Of a DNA stretch of 64,000 bases, positions 39,811-51,863 are shown piece by piece; the stretch's first letter is position 1; the number at the start of each line of letters is the position of its first letter. Below the pieces are notes generated by a model. The model ran no database searches. It saw only the letters and a program-made list of their open reading frames with translations, and was not told the DNA's origin. This DNA comes from Atherix ibis (taxonomy: Eukaryota > Arthropoda > Insecta > Diptera > Athericidae), in assembly GCA_958298945.1 (NCBI GenBank), contig OY282607.1, positions 74,888,868-74,952,867 of the forward strand, given 5' to 3'. The translations under genes were made by a program, and so were the position numbers.

Positions 39811-42800
39811 TTAGTTCGAAAAAACTTGACCACCTCCATCAGATATATAGAATTTAAGTCCGTCATCTAACTCTACTCGCGGCAACATATAGTTGCCCAT
39901 GCGTAAAACAGGTCTCCTCAACAATATACCTACTCTCTGAAAAGTCTGCCCCTGAGACTTATTAATTGTCATAGCCAATGCACTTATCACTGGAAATTGA
40001 GTTATCTGAAAATCAAATGGCAACAGTGTTCCAGTATATGTTAAATTTATGCGAGGAATCAAAATTCTCTTACCGCGTGCGATTCCAGTCAAAACTTCGC
40101 AATCAATTGCATTATTATGCATTACGTTTATGCGCATTATTGTACCATTAACTAATGCTTCCTTCGTATTTAAATTTCGAACCAATAAAACAATCGCATT
40201 AACTTTCAATTGTAATTTATGCGGTGGCAAACGACTAACTGTAAGTGAATTTAAAAACTCGACTGGATAATTATTTGCCTCAGATTAATTCTCACAAATC
40301 ACTTTGTCGGAACTTTTTTCGACAAATCACTTTGTCGGAATAAATTCTACTTTCACCATAAATGCTATTCAATACATCGTTATTTATCAAAGCACAATCA
40401 TCGTTAGTAGGTGCTAACACAACGGATTCTAACATCCGGTTAGACAAAATAGTTTCATTTATGTCACCGAAAATGTCATTTAACATATTGCTTCATGATG
40501 AAAAGAATTAAATTCTGTCCAACTTGTAGCACAATTTTCAATTAATTGATCAATACATTTCAATACTTGAATTGGACACATAGATATTTCATCAATAATA
40601 ATCAAGGACGCCGTGTTTATATAATTTGCGTAATTACTGTTAGCTTTGATATTTGGCACAGTTGTCTCTGTCATTTTTATTGGTAACTTAAAGGCGTTAT
40701 GAAGTGTTCTTCCACCATTTAACAATGTTGCAGCAATTCCACTAAATGCAGTGGCAATGCATGTAAGATTTAATGAATGTATCTTATGAATGATAGCTGT
40801 TTGGGTAAATGTTTTGCCGCAGCCTGCATAGGCTGTCAAACAAAAAACATTTGAACCTGTATCGTGGTATTGTACTTCACGAATAACTCTATCAATAACA
40901 TTGCGCTGTTCATCATTTGCTCTTTCATATTCCTGCTGTACATCGAAATGATCATCAATGTCATCATGTTCTGTCATTGCTCTAGGTACTGGCAGCCCAA
41001 TTGATGAACATGTTACATTATGAGTAATTAAAATTTCTTCAATTTCCAGGAGTGCTCGATTAAATGAATTGTCTTCATTACGACCATCTCTAACAAAATC
41101 TTCACATAGACTTTCTTTAAATTCATTCCAAAGCGCTAATGCATTTGCAGGAATATTCAAAGCACAAATGATCGCAAATAAAATTCGCATCTGTTTTGGC
41201 ATATTAAATCCCTTTGCTTCGTTGAGACATAATCTCCATTCATTATCATTCGATGCTATGCCACGCGCATGACATGCTTCTATAAATGTGTTATATACTC
41301 GTACAACGGCATTATATTTTCGAACATCTTCATATGATTTTGGTCCTTCAACATGCAACAAAAGCAATCTCAAATGAAATAGTTCTATTTCTTTCGAAAA
41401 AACCATATACATTCTGGTTATTATTTTATCTCCTCCTCGCACTCTTCTCACCCATTTTTTGGTGGAGTCTTTCCAAATATAATGCATTGGAATATCCGTA
41501 TACTTATGTTATATTGATTAGCTAATGAATCACTTTCATTTAATCTAAAAAATGCCAATAATTTCGTTATTTTTTCATTTTGAACTGCTTGTCGTTCTTG
41601 TCCCGCGCGAAATATAATATTTTGTCTTTTTGGTAAATGAATGTCAAGTCGAATTATTGTGTGTGATTGAAAATGCATTGGAAATTCATAAATGCGCCAC
41701 ATTGCTTCTGTGGATCCAACAAAACGACCATTCAAAAAATTACTCACTTCGTCTATGTCTAATTGTTCATTTCCAACATTAACATAACTGTATTCTCAGT
41801 GCGAATTCTAACAGTGGCACTGTCGTACCCCTTATACACATACTTGTATATGTATTTAATACTTTTTACTGAAATACAAACCTCAACATTTAAATGGCAA
41901 TTAAATTTGGCAAGCAGAAATGGATTATAAGGAACGACAAAACGATTGTCAAGAGATTTTCCTCTGACATCAACAGAAACTCCATTATCGCGTCGCCTAT
42001 ACACGTACAACAGATAACCATTAACAGATTCTTTTATATTTTCTACAAAATTTTTTGGGAAATTTTTTGAACCCTTCCCATCCCTCATACAAACGGAATT
42101 TGGTTTCAAAATTCCACACGGGCCATGCATCATATGTTTTCTAATATATTCATGCATTTTTGGATTCTCGTTAATATTTGGAATTTCTGCACAAACTGCT
42201 TTGTCTATGTCCACTGTCCCCACAATTTTATCATTTTCGCATAAACTAACTAAAATATGCGCGTGAGGTAATCCCCACTTTTGAAACTCTATCGTATAAA
42301 TTATAACCTCTACTCTACCAAAAATATGTTCATGTGTAATAGCAAAAATTAATTCTTTTAATTTTGACTTGAACACTCTAATAACTATTTCTGGTTTAAA
42401 ATTTGATTTTTCTATTAAATAAATATTTTTTACAATTTCTGGCCAATTAGGATTACAGGTCATTGTAATAAAAAGAGATGGCTTACCAAATTTCTGAATA
42501 ATAGGCATTGCATCCAGATAATTTTGGTACATTTTTCTGGGTGATCCAGTAAAAGAAGATGGCAATATAATTTTTGTGATTTGTGTAATAAACTAAAAAA
42601 TTCATTCCGTATTGCTATCTATAACATGCATATTGTAACATGGTTACTCCAGTTCTTGGTTGTGCTGCATTAGATGTGCTTTCTCTATTATGAACAATAT
42701 TTACATGCCACCCTGTGTCCCCACATGGAAACAACAATGGATAGGCTAATGGGTCTAATGCCGAATCCAAAACAGATACATTTTTAATAATACCATTTGT

Positions 42801-43081
42801 TTTAGAAAAGGCTATCAAGTTCTTTCGAAAGGTGGGTGGTCCCCATCAACAGTCGTAAATATAACAGCTACATCAGTCTGTATTGTATCGTTATACCTAC
42901 GTAAATCTGTTTCTCGATTCACTGTAATGACCATACATATTTCTTTATCCGCATTATCTATACTTTCACAGTGATCTTTCATTGTGCGAAAAGAATGAAT
43001 AAATTTATTAACTCTTTCTAATTCAAGAGAAAGTTCTCTCATCAAAATTATATCGCATGAGCTATTTGATTTTTGTCGCAT
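39811..43081 (-). pseudogene. Helitron Rep-helicase, longest copy, frameshifted
   Basis: The only copy reaching from the N-terminal part to the helicase C-terminus. Minus-strand order: N-terminal block (43081-42815, ending DGDHPPF), next block (42818-42615, ALDPLAYPLLFPCGDTGWHV), Rep domain (42565-41759), linker (41747-41448), helicase start to Walker B (41487-40480) and the C-terminal helicase parts (40486-40292 and 40230-39811). Helicase motifs are Walker A AYAGCGKTFT, Walker B LIIIDEISM, and the C-terminal ALAMTINKSQGQT. The breaks between blocks are frameshifts, and the one after DGDHPPF is shared by the tandem units. Helitron helicases belong to the Pif1 group. The product would unwind and displace the transposon strand during rolling-circle transposition. 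Confidence 0.88.
41759..42565 (-). pseudogene. Helitron Rep (HUH) domain, unit 1
   Basis: Replication-initiator endonuclease domain, 268 codons open, beginning MPSSFTGSPRKMYQNYLDAM. The family block FITMTCNPNWPEI is at 32-44, the metal-binding HUH motif GLPHAHIL has His101 and His103, and the Tyr motif YIYKYVYKGYD is at about 238-248. These catalytic elements are intact, but the frame is cut off upstream and downstream by frameshifts, so it is an island within a broken gene. Confidence 0.88.
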
Positions 43082-43230
43082 TCTAACATTGATGGAATAA
43101 AAAATATAGCATTAACATTGATGGAATAAAAATATTCGAACGGCTTTTTACTATTTTCGTTCAAAAAATGAAATCAAAAGAAACTCACTGAATTTCAATA
43201 CGTATCGAAACGTTTGTCGTCTGTACTCTC

Positions 43231-43613
43231 TCGATGTCAATCTGCGTTGTTTGAAACTATGATGTTTTGCACATTTAATATAAAAAATAAAATTCATCAA
43301 CATTGATTTGCAACAAACAAACAAAATCGTATTGTTTTTTTGAAAAAAAAAATAAGAAAAAAAACACTCTCATTGAACACCAACGAATCCACTCAACGTA
43401 ATTACTGTATTCTCAGCTATCCCAAAGAATGAAATCGAATAACGTTTCAAAAATGTGTCTTTGTTAAATCGATCGTATGTACTCTCGATGACACTCTTTG
43501 TTAAATCGATCGTATGTACTCTCGATGTCAATCTGCGTTGTTCGAAACTATGATGTTTTGCACATTTAATATAAAAAATAAAATTCATCAACATTGATTT
43601 GCAACAAACAAAC
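43231..43613. repeat. 92-bp direct repeat pair within each unit
   Basis: In unit 1, 43231-43322 and 43522-43613 are near-identical 92-base copies (one C/T difference) offset by 291 bases. The intervening DNA has a 37-bp tandem pair (GTTAAATCGATCGTATGTAC twice, from about 43458). The same arrangement occurs in units 2, 3, 5 and 6. Unit 4 has one fused copy only. The repeats lie in the 5' non-coding part of the element. Confidence 0.9.
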
Positions 43614-43922
43614 TTGAATGCTGGTATGCTAATGAGGTTTGAAAAAATTCCACAGTGTCATTCGACACGCATGCAAAAAAAAAATGACGTACTTGATGTT
43701 GTATATTTTTTTCACTCTGTTAGCTTCCATTGCATTCGGAAAAATTCCACTCGCATAAAATGCAAACAAATTCATTTAGTTCACCTACTAAGCTGTATGC
43801 GCTGATCACTCTATGTGTTTGGAATGATGCACGCTGCCGTGACATACACACATAGCCAAACCCACCAATGACAAATTTCTCCAACCAATGAGATATCTTG
43901 TCTGCGCTTGGGTTTTTCCTCG

Positions 43923-46662
43923 AATAAAATTCGCATCTGTTTTGGCATATTAAATCCCTTTGCTTCGTTGCGACATAATCTCCATTCATTATCATTCGAT
44001 GCTATGCCACGCGCATGACATGCTTCTATAAATGTGTTATATACTCGTACAACGGCATTATATTTTCGAACATCTTCATATGATTTTGGTCCTTCAACAT
44101 GCAACAAAAGCAATCTCAAATGAAATAGTTCTATTTCTTTCGAAAAAACCATATACATTCTGGTTATTATTTTATCTCCTCCTCGCACTCTTCTCACCCA
44201 TTTTTTGGTGGAGTCTTTCCAAATATAATGCATTGGAATATCCGTATACTTATGTTATATTGATTAGCTAATGAATCACTTTCATTTAATCTAAAAAATG
44301 CCAATAATTTCGTTATTTTTTCATTTTGAACTGCTTGTCGTTCTTGTCCCGCGCGAAATATAATATTTTGTCTTTTTGGTAAATGAATGTCAAGTCGAAT
44401 TATTGTGTGTGATTGAAAATGCATTGGAAATTCATAAATGCGCCACATTGCTTCTGTGGATCCAACAAAACGACCATTCAAAAAATTACTCACTTCGTCT
44501 ATGTCTAATTGTTCATTTCCAACATTAACATAACTGTATTCTCAGTGCGAATTCTAACAGTGGCACTGTCGTACCCCTTATACACATACTTGTATATGTA
44601 TTTAATACTTTTTACTGAAATACAAACCTCAACATTTAAATGGCAATTAAATTTGGCAAGCAGAAATGGATTATAAGGAACGACAAAACGATTGTCAAGA
44701 GATTTTCCTCTGACATCAACAGAAACTCCATTATCGCGTCGCCTATACAACAGATAACCATTAACAGATTCTTTTATATTTTCTACAAAATTTTTTGGGA
44801 AATTTTTTGAACCCTTCCCATCCCTCATACAAACGGAATTTGGTTTCAAAATTCCACACGGGCCATGCATCATATGTTTTCTAATATATTCATGCATTTT
44901 TGGATTCTCGTTAATATTTGGAATTTCTGCACAAACTGCTTTGTCTATGTCCACTGTCCCCACAATTTTATCATTTTCGCATAAACTAACTAAAATATGC
45001 GCGTGAGGTAATCCCCACTTTTGAAACTCTATCGTATAAATTATAACCTCTACTCTACCAAAAATATGTTCATGTGTAATAGCAAAAATTAATTCTTTTA
45101 ATTTTGACTTGAACACTCTAATAACTATTTCTGGTTTAAAATTTGATTTTTCTATTAAATAAATATTTTTTACAATTTCTGGCCAATTAGGATTACAGGT
45201 CATTGTAATAAAAAGAGATGGCTTACCAAATTTCTGAATAATAGACATTGCATCCAGATAATTTTGGTACATTTTTCTGGGTGATCCAGTAAAAGAAGAT
45301 GGCAATATAATTTTTGTGATTTGTGTAATAAACTAAAAAATTCATTCCGTATTGCTATCTATAACATGCATATTGTAACATGGTTACTCCAGTTCTTGGT
45401 TGTGCTGCATTAGATGTGCTTTCTCTATTATGAACAATATTTACATGCCACCCTGTGTCCCCACATGGAAACAACAATGGATAGGCTAATGGGTCTAATG
45501 CCGAATCCAAAACAGATACATTTTTAATAATACCATTTGTTTTAGAAAAGGCTATCAAGTTCTTTCGAAAGGTGGGTGGTCCCCATCAACAGTCGTAAAT
45601 ATAACAGCTACATCAGTCTGTATTGTATCGTTATACCTACGTAAATCTGTTTCTCGATTCACTGTAATGACCATACATATTTCTTTATCCGCATTATCTA
45701 TACTTTCACAGTGATCTTTCATTGTGCGAAAAGAATGAATAAATTTATTAACTCTTTCTAATTCAAGAGAAAGTTCTCTCATCAAAATTATATCGCATGA
45801 GCTATTTGATTTTTGTCGCATTCTAACATTGATGGAATAAAAAATATAGCATTAACATTGATGGAATAAAAATATTCGAACGGCTTTTTACTATTTTCGT
45901 TCAAAAAATGAAATCAAAAGAAACTCACCGAATTTCAATACGTATCGAAACGTTTGTCGTCTGTACTCTCTCGATGTCAATCTGCGTTGTTCGAAACTAT
46001 GATGTTTTGCACATTTAATATAAAAAATAAAATTCATCAACATTGATTTGCAACAAACAAACAAAATCGTATTGTTTTTTTGAAAAAAAAAATAAAAAAA
46101 AAACACTCTCATTGAACACCAACGAATCCACTCAACGTAATTACTGTATTCTCAGCTATCCCAAAGAATGAAATCGAATAACGTTTCAAAAATGTGTCTT
46201 TGTTAAATCGATCGTATGTACTCTCGATGACACTCTTTGTTAAATCGATCGTATGTACTCTCGATGTCAATCTGCGTTGTTCGAAACTATGATGTTTTGC
46301 ACATTTAATATAAAAAATAAAATTCATCAACATTGATTTGCAACAAACAAACTTGAATGCTGGTATGCTAATGAGGTTTGAAAAAATTCCACAGTGTCAT
46401 TCGACACGCATGCAAAAAAAAAAATGACGTACTTGATGTTGTATATTTTTTTCACTCTGTTAGCTTCCATTGCATTCGGAAAAATTCCACTCGCATAAAA
46501 TGCAAACAAATTCATTTAGTTCACCTACTAAGCTGTATGCGCTGATCACTCTATGTGTTTGGAATGATGCACGCTGCCGTGACATACACACATAGCCAAA
46601 CCCACCAATGACAAATTTCTCCAACCAATGAGATATCTTGTCTGCGCTTGGGTTTTTCCTCG
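43923..46662 (-). repeat. Helitron tandem unit 2 (2740 bp)
   Basis: Nearly identical to unit 1 but lacks the 6-bp ACGTAC. At its left edge truncated helicase sequence joins directly to the 5' end of unit 1, so the frame reads MPKQMRILFEEKPKRRQDIS across the junction. Confidence 0.92.
44505..45305 (-). pseudogene. Helitron Rep domain, unit 2
   Basis: 266 codons open. It differs from unit 1 by Ser for Pro at residue 21 and loss of two residues (Val-Tyr) in LLYVYRRR. The HUH and Tyr motifs are kept. The same upstream and downstream frameshifts make it non-functional on its own. Confidence 0.87.
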
Positions 46663-49408
46663 AATAAAATTCGCATCTGTTTTGGCATATTAAATCCCTT
46701 TGCTTCGTTGCGACATAATCTCCATTCATTATCATTCGATGCTATGCCACGCGCATGACATGCTTCTATAAATGTGTTATATACTCGTACAACGGCATTA
46801 TATTTTCGAACATCTTCATATGATTTTGGTCCTTCAACATGCAACAAAAGCAATCTCAAATGAAATAGTTCTATTTCTTTCGAAAAAACCATATACATTC
46901 TGGTTATTATTTTATCTCCTCCTCGCACTCTTCTCACCCATTTTTTGGTGGAGTCTTTCCAAATATAATGCATTGGAATATCCGTATACTTATGTTATAT
47001 TGATTAGCTAATGAATCACTTTCATTTAATCTAAAAAATGCCAATAATTTCGTTATTTTTTCATTTTGAACTGCTTGTCGTTCTTGTCCCGCGCGAAATA
47101 TAATATTTTGTCTTTTTGGTAAATGAATGTCAAGTCGAATTATTGTGTGTGATTGAAAATGCATTGGAAATTCATAAATGCGCCACATTGCTTCTGTGGA
47201 TCCAACAAAACGACCATTCAAAAAATTACTCACTTCGTCTATGTCTAATTGTTCATTTCCAACATTAACATAACTGTATTCTCAGTGCGAATTCTAACAG
47301 TGGCACTGTCGTACCCCTTATACACATACTTGTATATGTATTTAATACTTTTTACTGAAATACAAACCTCAACATTTAAATGGCAATTAAATTTGGCAAG
47401 CAGAAATGGATTATAAGGAACGACAAAACGATTGTCAAGAGATTTTCCTCTGACATCAACAGAAACTCCATTATCGCGTCGCCTATACACGTACAACAGA
47501 TAACCATTAACAGATTCTTTTATATTTTCTACAAAATTTTTTGGGAAATTTTTTGAACCCTTCCCATCCCTCATACAAACGGAATTTGGTTTCAAAATTC
47601 CACACGGGCCATGCATCATATGTTTTCTAATATATTCATGCATTTTTGGATTCTCGTTAATATTTGGAATTTCTGCACAAACTGCTTTGTCTATGTCCAC
47701 TGTCCCCACAATTTTATCATTTTCGCATAAACTAACTAAAATATGCGCGTGAGGTAATCCCCACTTTTGAAACTCTATCGTATAAATTATAACCTCTACT
47801 CTACCAAAAATATGTTCATGTGTAATAGCAAAAATTAATTCTTTTAATTTTGACTTGAACACTCTAATAACTATTTCTGGTTTAAAATTTGATTTTTCTA
47901 TTAAATAAATATTTTTTACAATTTCTGGCCAATTAGGATTACAGGTCATTGTAATAAAAAGAGATGGCTTACCAAATTTCTGAATAATAGACATTGCATC
48001 CAGATAATTTTGGTACATTTTTCTGGGTGATCCAGTAAAAGAAGATGGCAATATAATTTTTGTGATTTGTGTAATAAACTAAAAAATTCATTCCGTATTG
48101 CTATCTATAACATGCATATTGTAACATGGTTACTCCAGTTCTTGGTTGTGCTGCATTAGATGTGCTTTCTCTATTATGAACAATATTTACATGCCACCCT
48201 GTGTCCCCACATGGAAACAACAATGGATAGGCTAATGGGTCTAATGCCGAATCCAAAACAGATACATTTTTAATAATACCATTTGTTTTAGAAAAGGCTA
48301 TCAAGTTCTTTCGAAAGGTGGGTGGTCCCCATCAACAGTCGTAAATATAACAGCTACATCAGTCTGTATTGTATCGTTATACCTACGTAAATCTGTTTCT
48401 CGATTCACTGTAATGACCATACATATTTCTTTATCCGCATTATCTATACTTTCACAGTGATCTTTCATTGTGCGAAAAGAATGAATAAATTTATTAACTC
48501 TTTCTAATTCAAGAGAAAGTTCTCTCATCAAAATTATATCGCATGAGCTATTTGATTTTTGTCGCATTCTAACATTGATGGAATAAAAAATATAGCATTA
48601 ACATTGATGGAATAAAAATATTCGAACGGCTTTTTACTATTTTCGTTCAAAAAATGAAATCAAAAGAAACTCACCGAATTTCAATACGTATCGAAACGTT
48701 TGTCGTCTGTACTCTCTCGATGTCAATCTGCGTTGTTCGAAACTATGATGTTTTGCACATTTAATATAAAAAATAAAATTCATCAACATTGATTTGCAAC
48801 AAACAAACAAAATCGTATTGTTTTTTTGAAAAAAAAAATAAAAAAAAAACACTCTCATTGAACACCAACGAATCCACTCAACGTAATTACTGTATTCTCA
48901 GCTATCCCAAAGAATGAAATCGAATAACGTTTCAAAAATGTGTCTTTTTTAAATCGATCGTATGTACTCTCGATGACACTCTTTGTTAAATCGATCGTAT
49001 GTACTCTCGATGTCAATCTGCGTTGTTCGAAACTATGATGTTTTGCACATTTAATATAAAAAATAAAATTCATCAACATTGATTTGCAACAAACAAACTT
49101 GAATGCTGGTATGCTAATGAGGTTTGAAAAAATTCCACAGTGTCATTCGACACGCATGCAAAAAAAAAAATGACGTACTTGATGTTGTATATTTTTTTCA
49201 CTCTGTTAGCTTCCATTGCATTCGGAAAAATTCCACTCGCATAAAATGCAAACAAATTCATTTAGTTCACCTACTAAGCTGTATGCGCTGATCACTCTAT
49301 GTGTTTGGAATGATGCACGCTGCCGTGACATACACACATAGCCAAACCCACCAATGACAAATTTCTCCAACCAATGAGATATCTTGTCTGCGCTTGGGTT
49401 TTTCCTCG
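46663..49408 (-). repeat. Helitron tandem unit 3 (2746 bp)
   Basis: Full-length unit with the 6-bp ACGTAC present. It has one private change near 48948 (TTTTTTAAATCG where the others have TTTGTTAAATCG). Confidence 0.92.
47245..48051 (-). pseudogene. Helitron Rep domain, unit 3
   Basis: 268 codons open, with Val-Tyr present and Ser21. HUH and Tyr motifs are intact and the flanking frameshifts are as in the other units. Confidence 0.87.
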
Positions 49409-51863
49409 AATAAAATTCGCATCTGTTTTGGCATATTAAATCCCTTTGCTTCGTTGCGACATAATCTCCATTCATTATCATTCGATGCTATGCCACGCGC
49501 ATGACATGCTTCTATAAATGTGTTATATACTCGTACAACGGCATTATATTTTCGAACATCTTCATATGATTTTGGTCCTTCAACATGCAACAAAAGCAAT
49601 CTCAAATGAAATAGTTCTATTTCTTTCGAAAAAACCATATACATTCTGGTTATTATTTTATCTCCTCCTCGCACTCTTCTCACCCATTTTTTGGTGGAGT
49701 CTTTCCAAATATAATGCATTGGAATATCCGTATACTTATGTTATATTGATTAGCTAATGAATCACTTTCATTTAATCTAAAAAATGCCAATAATTTCGTT
49801 ATTTTTTCATTTTGAACTGCTTGTCGTTCTTGTCCCGCGCGAAATATAATATTTTGTCTTTTTGGTAAATGAATGTCAAGTCGAATTATTGTGTGTGATT
49901 GAAAATGCATTGGAAATTCATAAATGCGCCACATTGCTTCTGTGGATCCAACAAAACGACCATTCAAAAAATTACTCACTTCGTCTATGTCTAATTGTTC
50001 ATTTCCAACATTAACATAACTGTATTCTCAGTGCGAATTCTAACAGTGGCACTGTCGTACCCCTTATACACATACTTGTATATGTATTTAATACTTTTTA
50101 CTGAAATACAAACCTCAACATTTAAATGGCAATTAAATTTGGCAAGCAGAAATGGATTATAAGGAACGACAAAACGATTGTCAAGAGATTTTCCTCTGAC
50201 ATCAACAGAAACTCCATTATCGCGTCGCCTATACACGTACAACAGATAACCATTAACAGATTCTTTTATATTTTCTACAAAATTTTTTGGGAAATTTTTT
50301 GAACCCTTCCCATCCCTCATACAAACGGAATTTGGTTTCAAAATTCCACACGGGCCATGCATCATATGTTTTCTAATATATTCATGCATTTTTGGATTCT
50401 CGTTAATATTTGGAATTTCTGCACAAACTGCTTTGTCTATGTCCACTGTCCCCACAATTTTATCATTTTCGCATAAACTAACTAAAATATGCGCGTGAGG
50501 TAATCCCCACTTTTGAAACTCTATCGTATAAATTATAACCTCTACTCTACCAAAAATATGTTCATGTGTAATAGCAAAAATTAATTCTTTTAATTTTGAC
50601 TTGAACACTCTAATAACTATTTCTGGTTTAAAATTTGATTTTTCTATTAAATAAATATTTTTTACAATTTCTGGCCAATTAGGATTACAGGTCATTGTAA
50701 TAAAAAGAGATGGCTTACCAAATTTCTGAATAATAGACATTGCATCCAGATAATTTTGGTACATTTTTCTGGGTGATCCAGTAAAAGAAGATGGCAATAT
50801 AATTTTTGTGATTTGTGTAATAAACTAAAAAATTCATTCCGTATTGCTATCTATAACATGCATATTGTAACATGGTTACTCCAGTTCTTGGTTGTGCTGC
50901 ATTAGATGTGCTTTCTCTATTATGAACAATATTTACATGCCACCCTGTGTCCCCACATGGAAACAACAATGGATAGGCTAATGGGTCTAATGCCGAATCC
51001 AAAACAGATACATTTTTAATAATACCATTTGTTTTAGAAAAGGCTATCAAGTTCTTTCGAAAGGTGGGTGGTCCCCATCAACATCGTAAATATAACAGCT
51101 ACATCAGTCTGTATTGTATCGTTATACCTACGTAAATCTGTTTCTCGATTCACTGTAATGACCATACATATTTCTTTATCCGCATTATCTATACTTTCAC
51201 AGTGATCTTTCATTGTGCGAAAAGAATGAATAAATTTATTAACTCTTTCTAATTCAAGAGAAAGTTCTCTCATCAAAATTATATCGCATGAGCTATTTGA
51301 TTTTTGTCGCATTCTAACATTGATGGAATAAAAAATATAGCATTAACATTGATGGAATAAAAATATTCGAACGGCTTTTTACTATTTTCGTTCAAAAAAT
51401 GAAATCAAAAGAAACTCACCGAATTTCAATACGTATCGAAACGTTTGTCGTCTGTACTCTCTCGATGTCAATCTGCGTTGTTCGAAACTATGATGTTTTG
51501 CACATTTAATATAAAAAATAAAATTCATCAACATTGATTTGCAACAAACAAACTTGAATGCTGGTATGCTAATGAGGTTTGAAAAAATTCCACAGTGTCA
51601 TTCGACACGCATGCAAAAAAAAAAATGACGTACTTGATGTTGTATATTTTGTTCACTCTGTTAGCTTCCATTGCATTCGGAAAAATTCCACTCGCATAAA
51701 ATGCAAACAAATTCATTTAGTTCACCTACTAAGCTGTATGCGCTGATCACTCTATGTGTTTGGAATGATGCACGCTGCCGTGACATACACACATAGCCAA
51801 ACCCACCAATGACAAATTTCTCCAACCAATGAGATATCTTGTCTGCGCTTGGGTTTTTCCTCG
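49409..51863 (-). repeat. Helitron tandem unit 4 (2455 bp, deleted)
   Basis: Shorter than unit 1 by exactly 291 bases, the offset of the internal 92-bp direct repeats. Its single repeat has the left flank of the first copy (CGTCTGTACTCTCTCGATG) and the right flank of the second (CAAACTTGAATGCTGG), so one repeat and the DNA between were lost by recombination. A 2-base deletion near 51081 (CAACATCG for CAACAGTCG) is private. Confidence 0.93.
49991..50797 (-). pseudogene. Helitron Rep domain, unit 4
   Basis: 268 codons open, same as unit 3. Catalytic motifs are present and the flanking frames broken. Confidence 0.87.

Larger units (their letters stand above)
41177..43922 (-). repeat. Helitron tandem unit 1 (2746 bp), 3'-most
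   Basis: The unit next to the single-copy helicase. It carries the 6-bp ACGTAC insert near 41999, a Pro codon (GGC on the plus strand, near 42507) where units 2-6 have Ser, and the RLCL version of the site near 41221 that only unit 6 shares. Its left edge is defined by where units 2-6 jump from helicase sequence (AATAAAATTCGCATCTG) to the 5' end of the next unit. Confidence 0.92.

Noticed and set aside
43599..43805. Plus-strand open frames repeated in Helitron units (also the 79-codon frame at 44032 and its copies)
   Set aside because: Repetition follows from the tandem array, and the plus-strand frames are antisense to Rep/helicase or lie in the element's 5' non-coding part.
43811..44233. 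140-codon frame crossing each unit junction, a possible new fusion protein
   Set aside because: It is truncated helicase sequence reading into the non-coding 5' end of the neighbouring unit. The extra tail (EEKPKRRQDIS and onward) has no sign of selection and depends only on where the junction fell.
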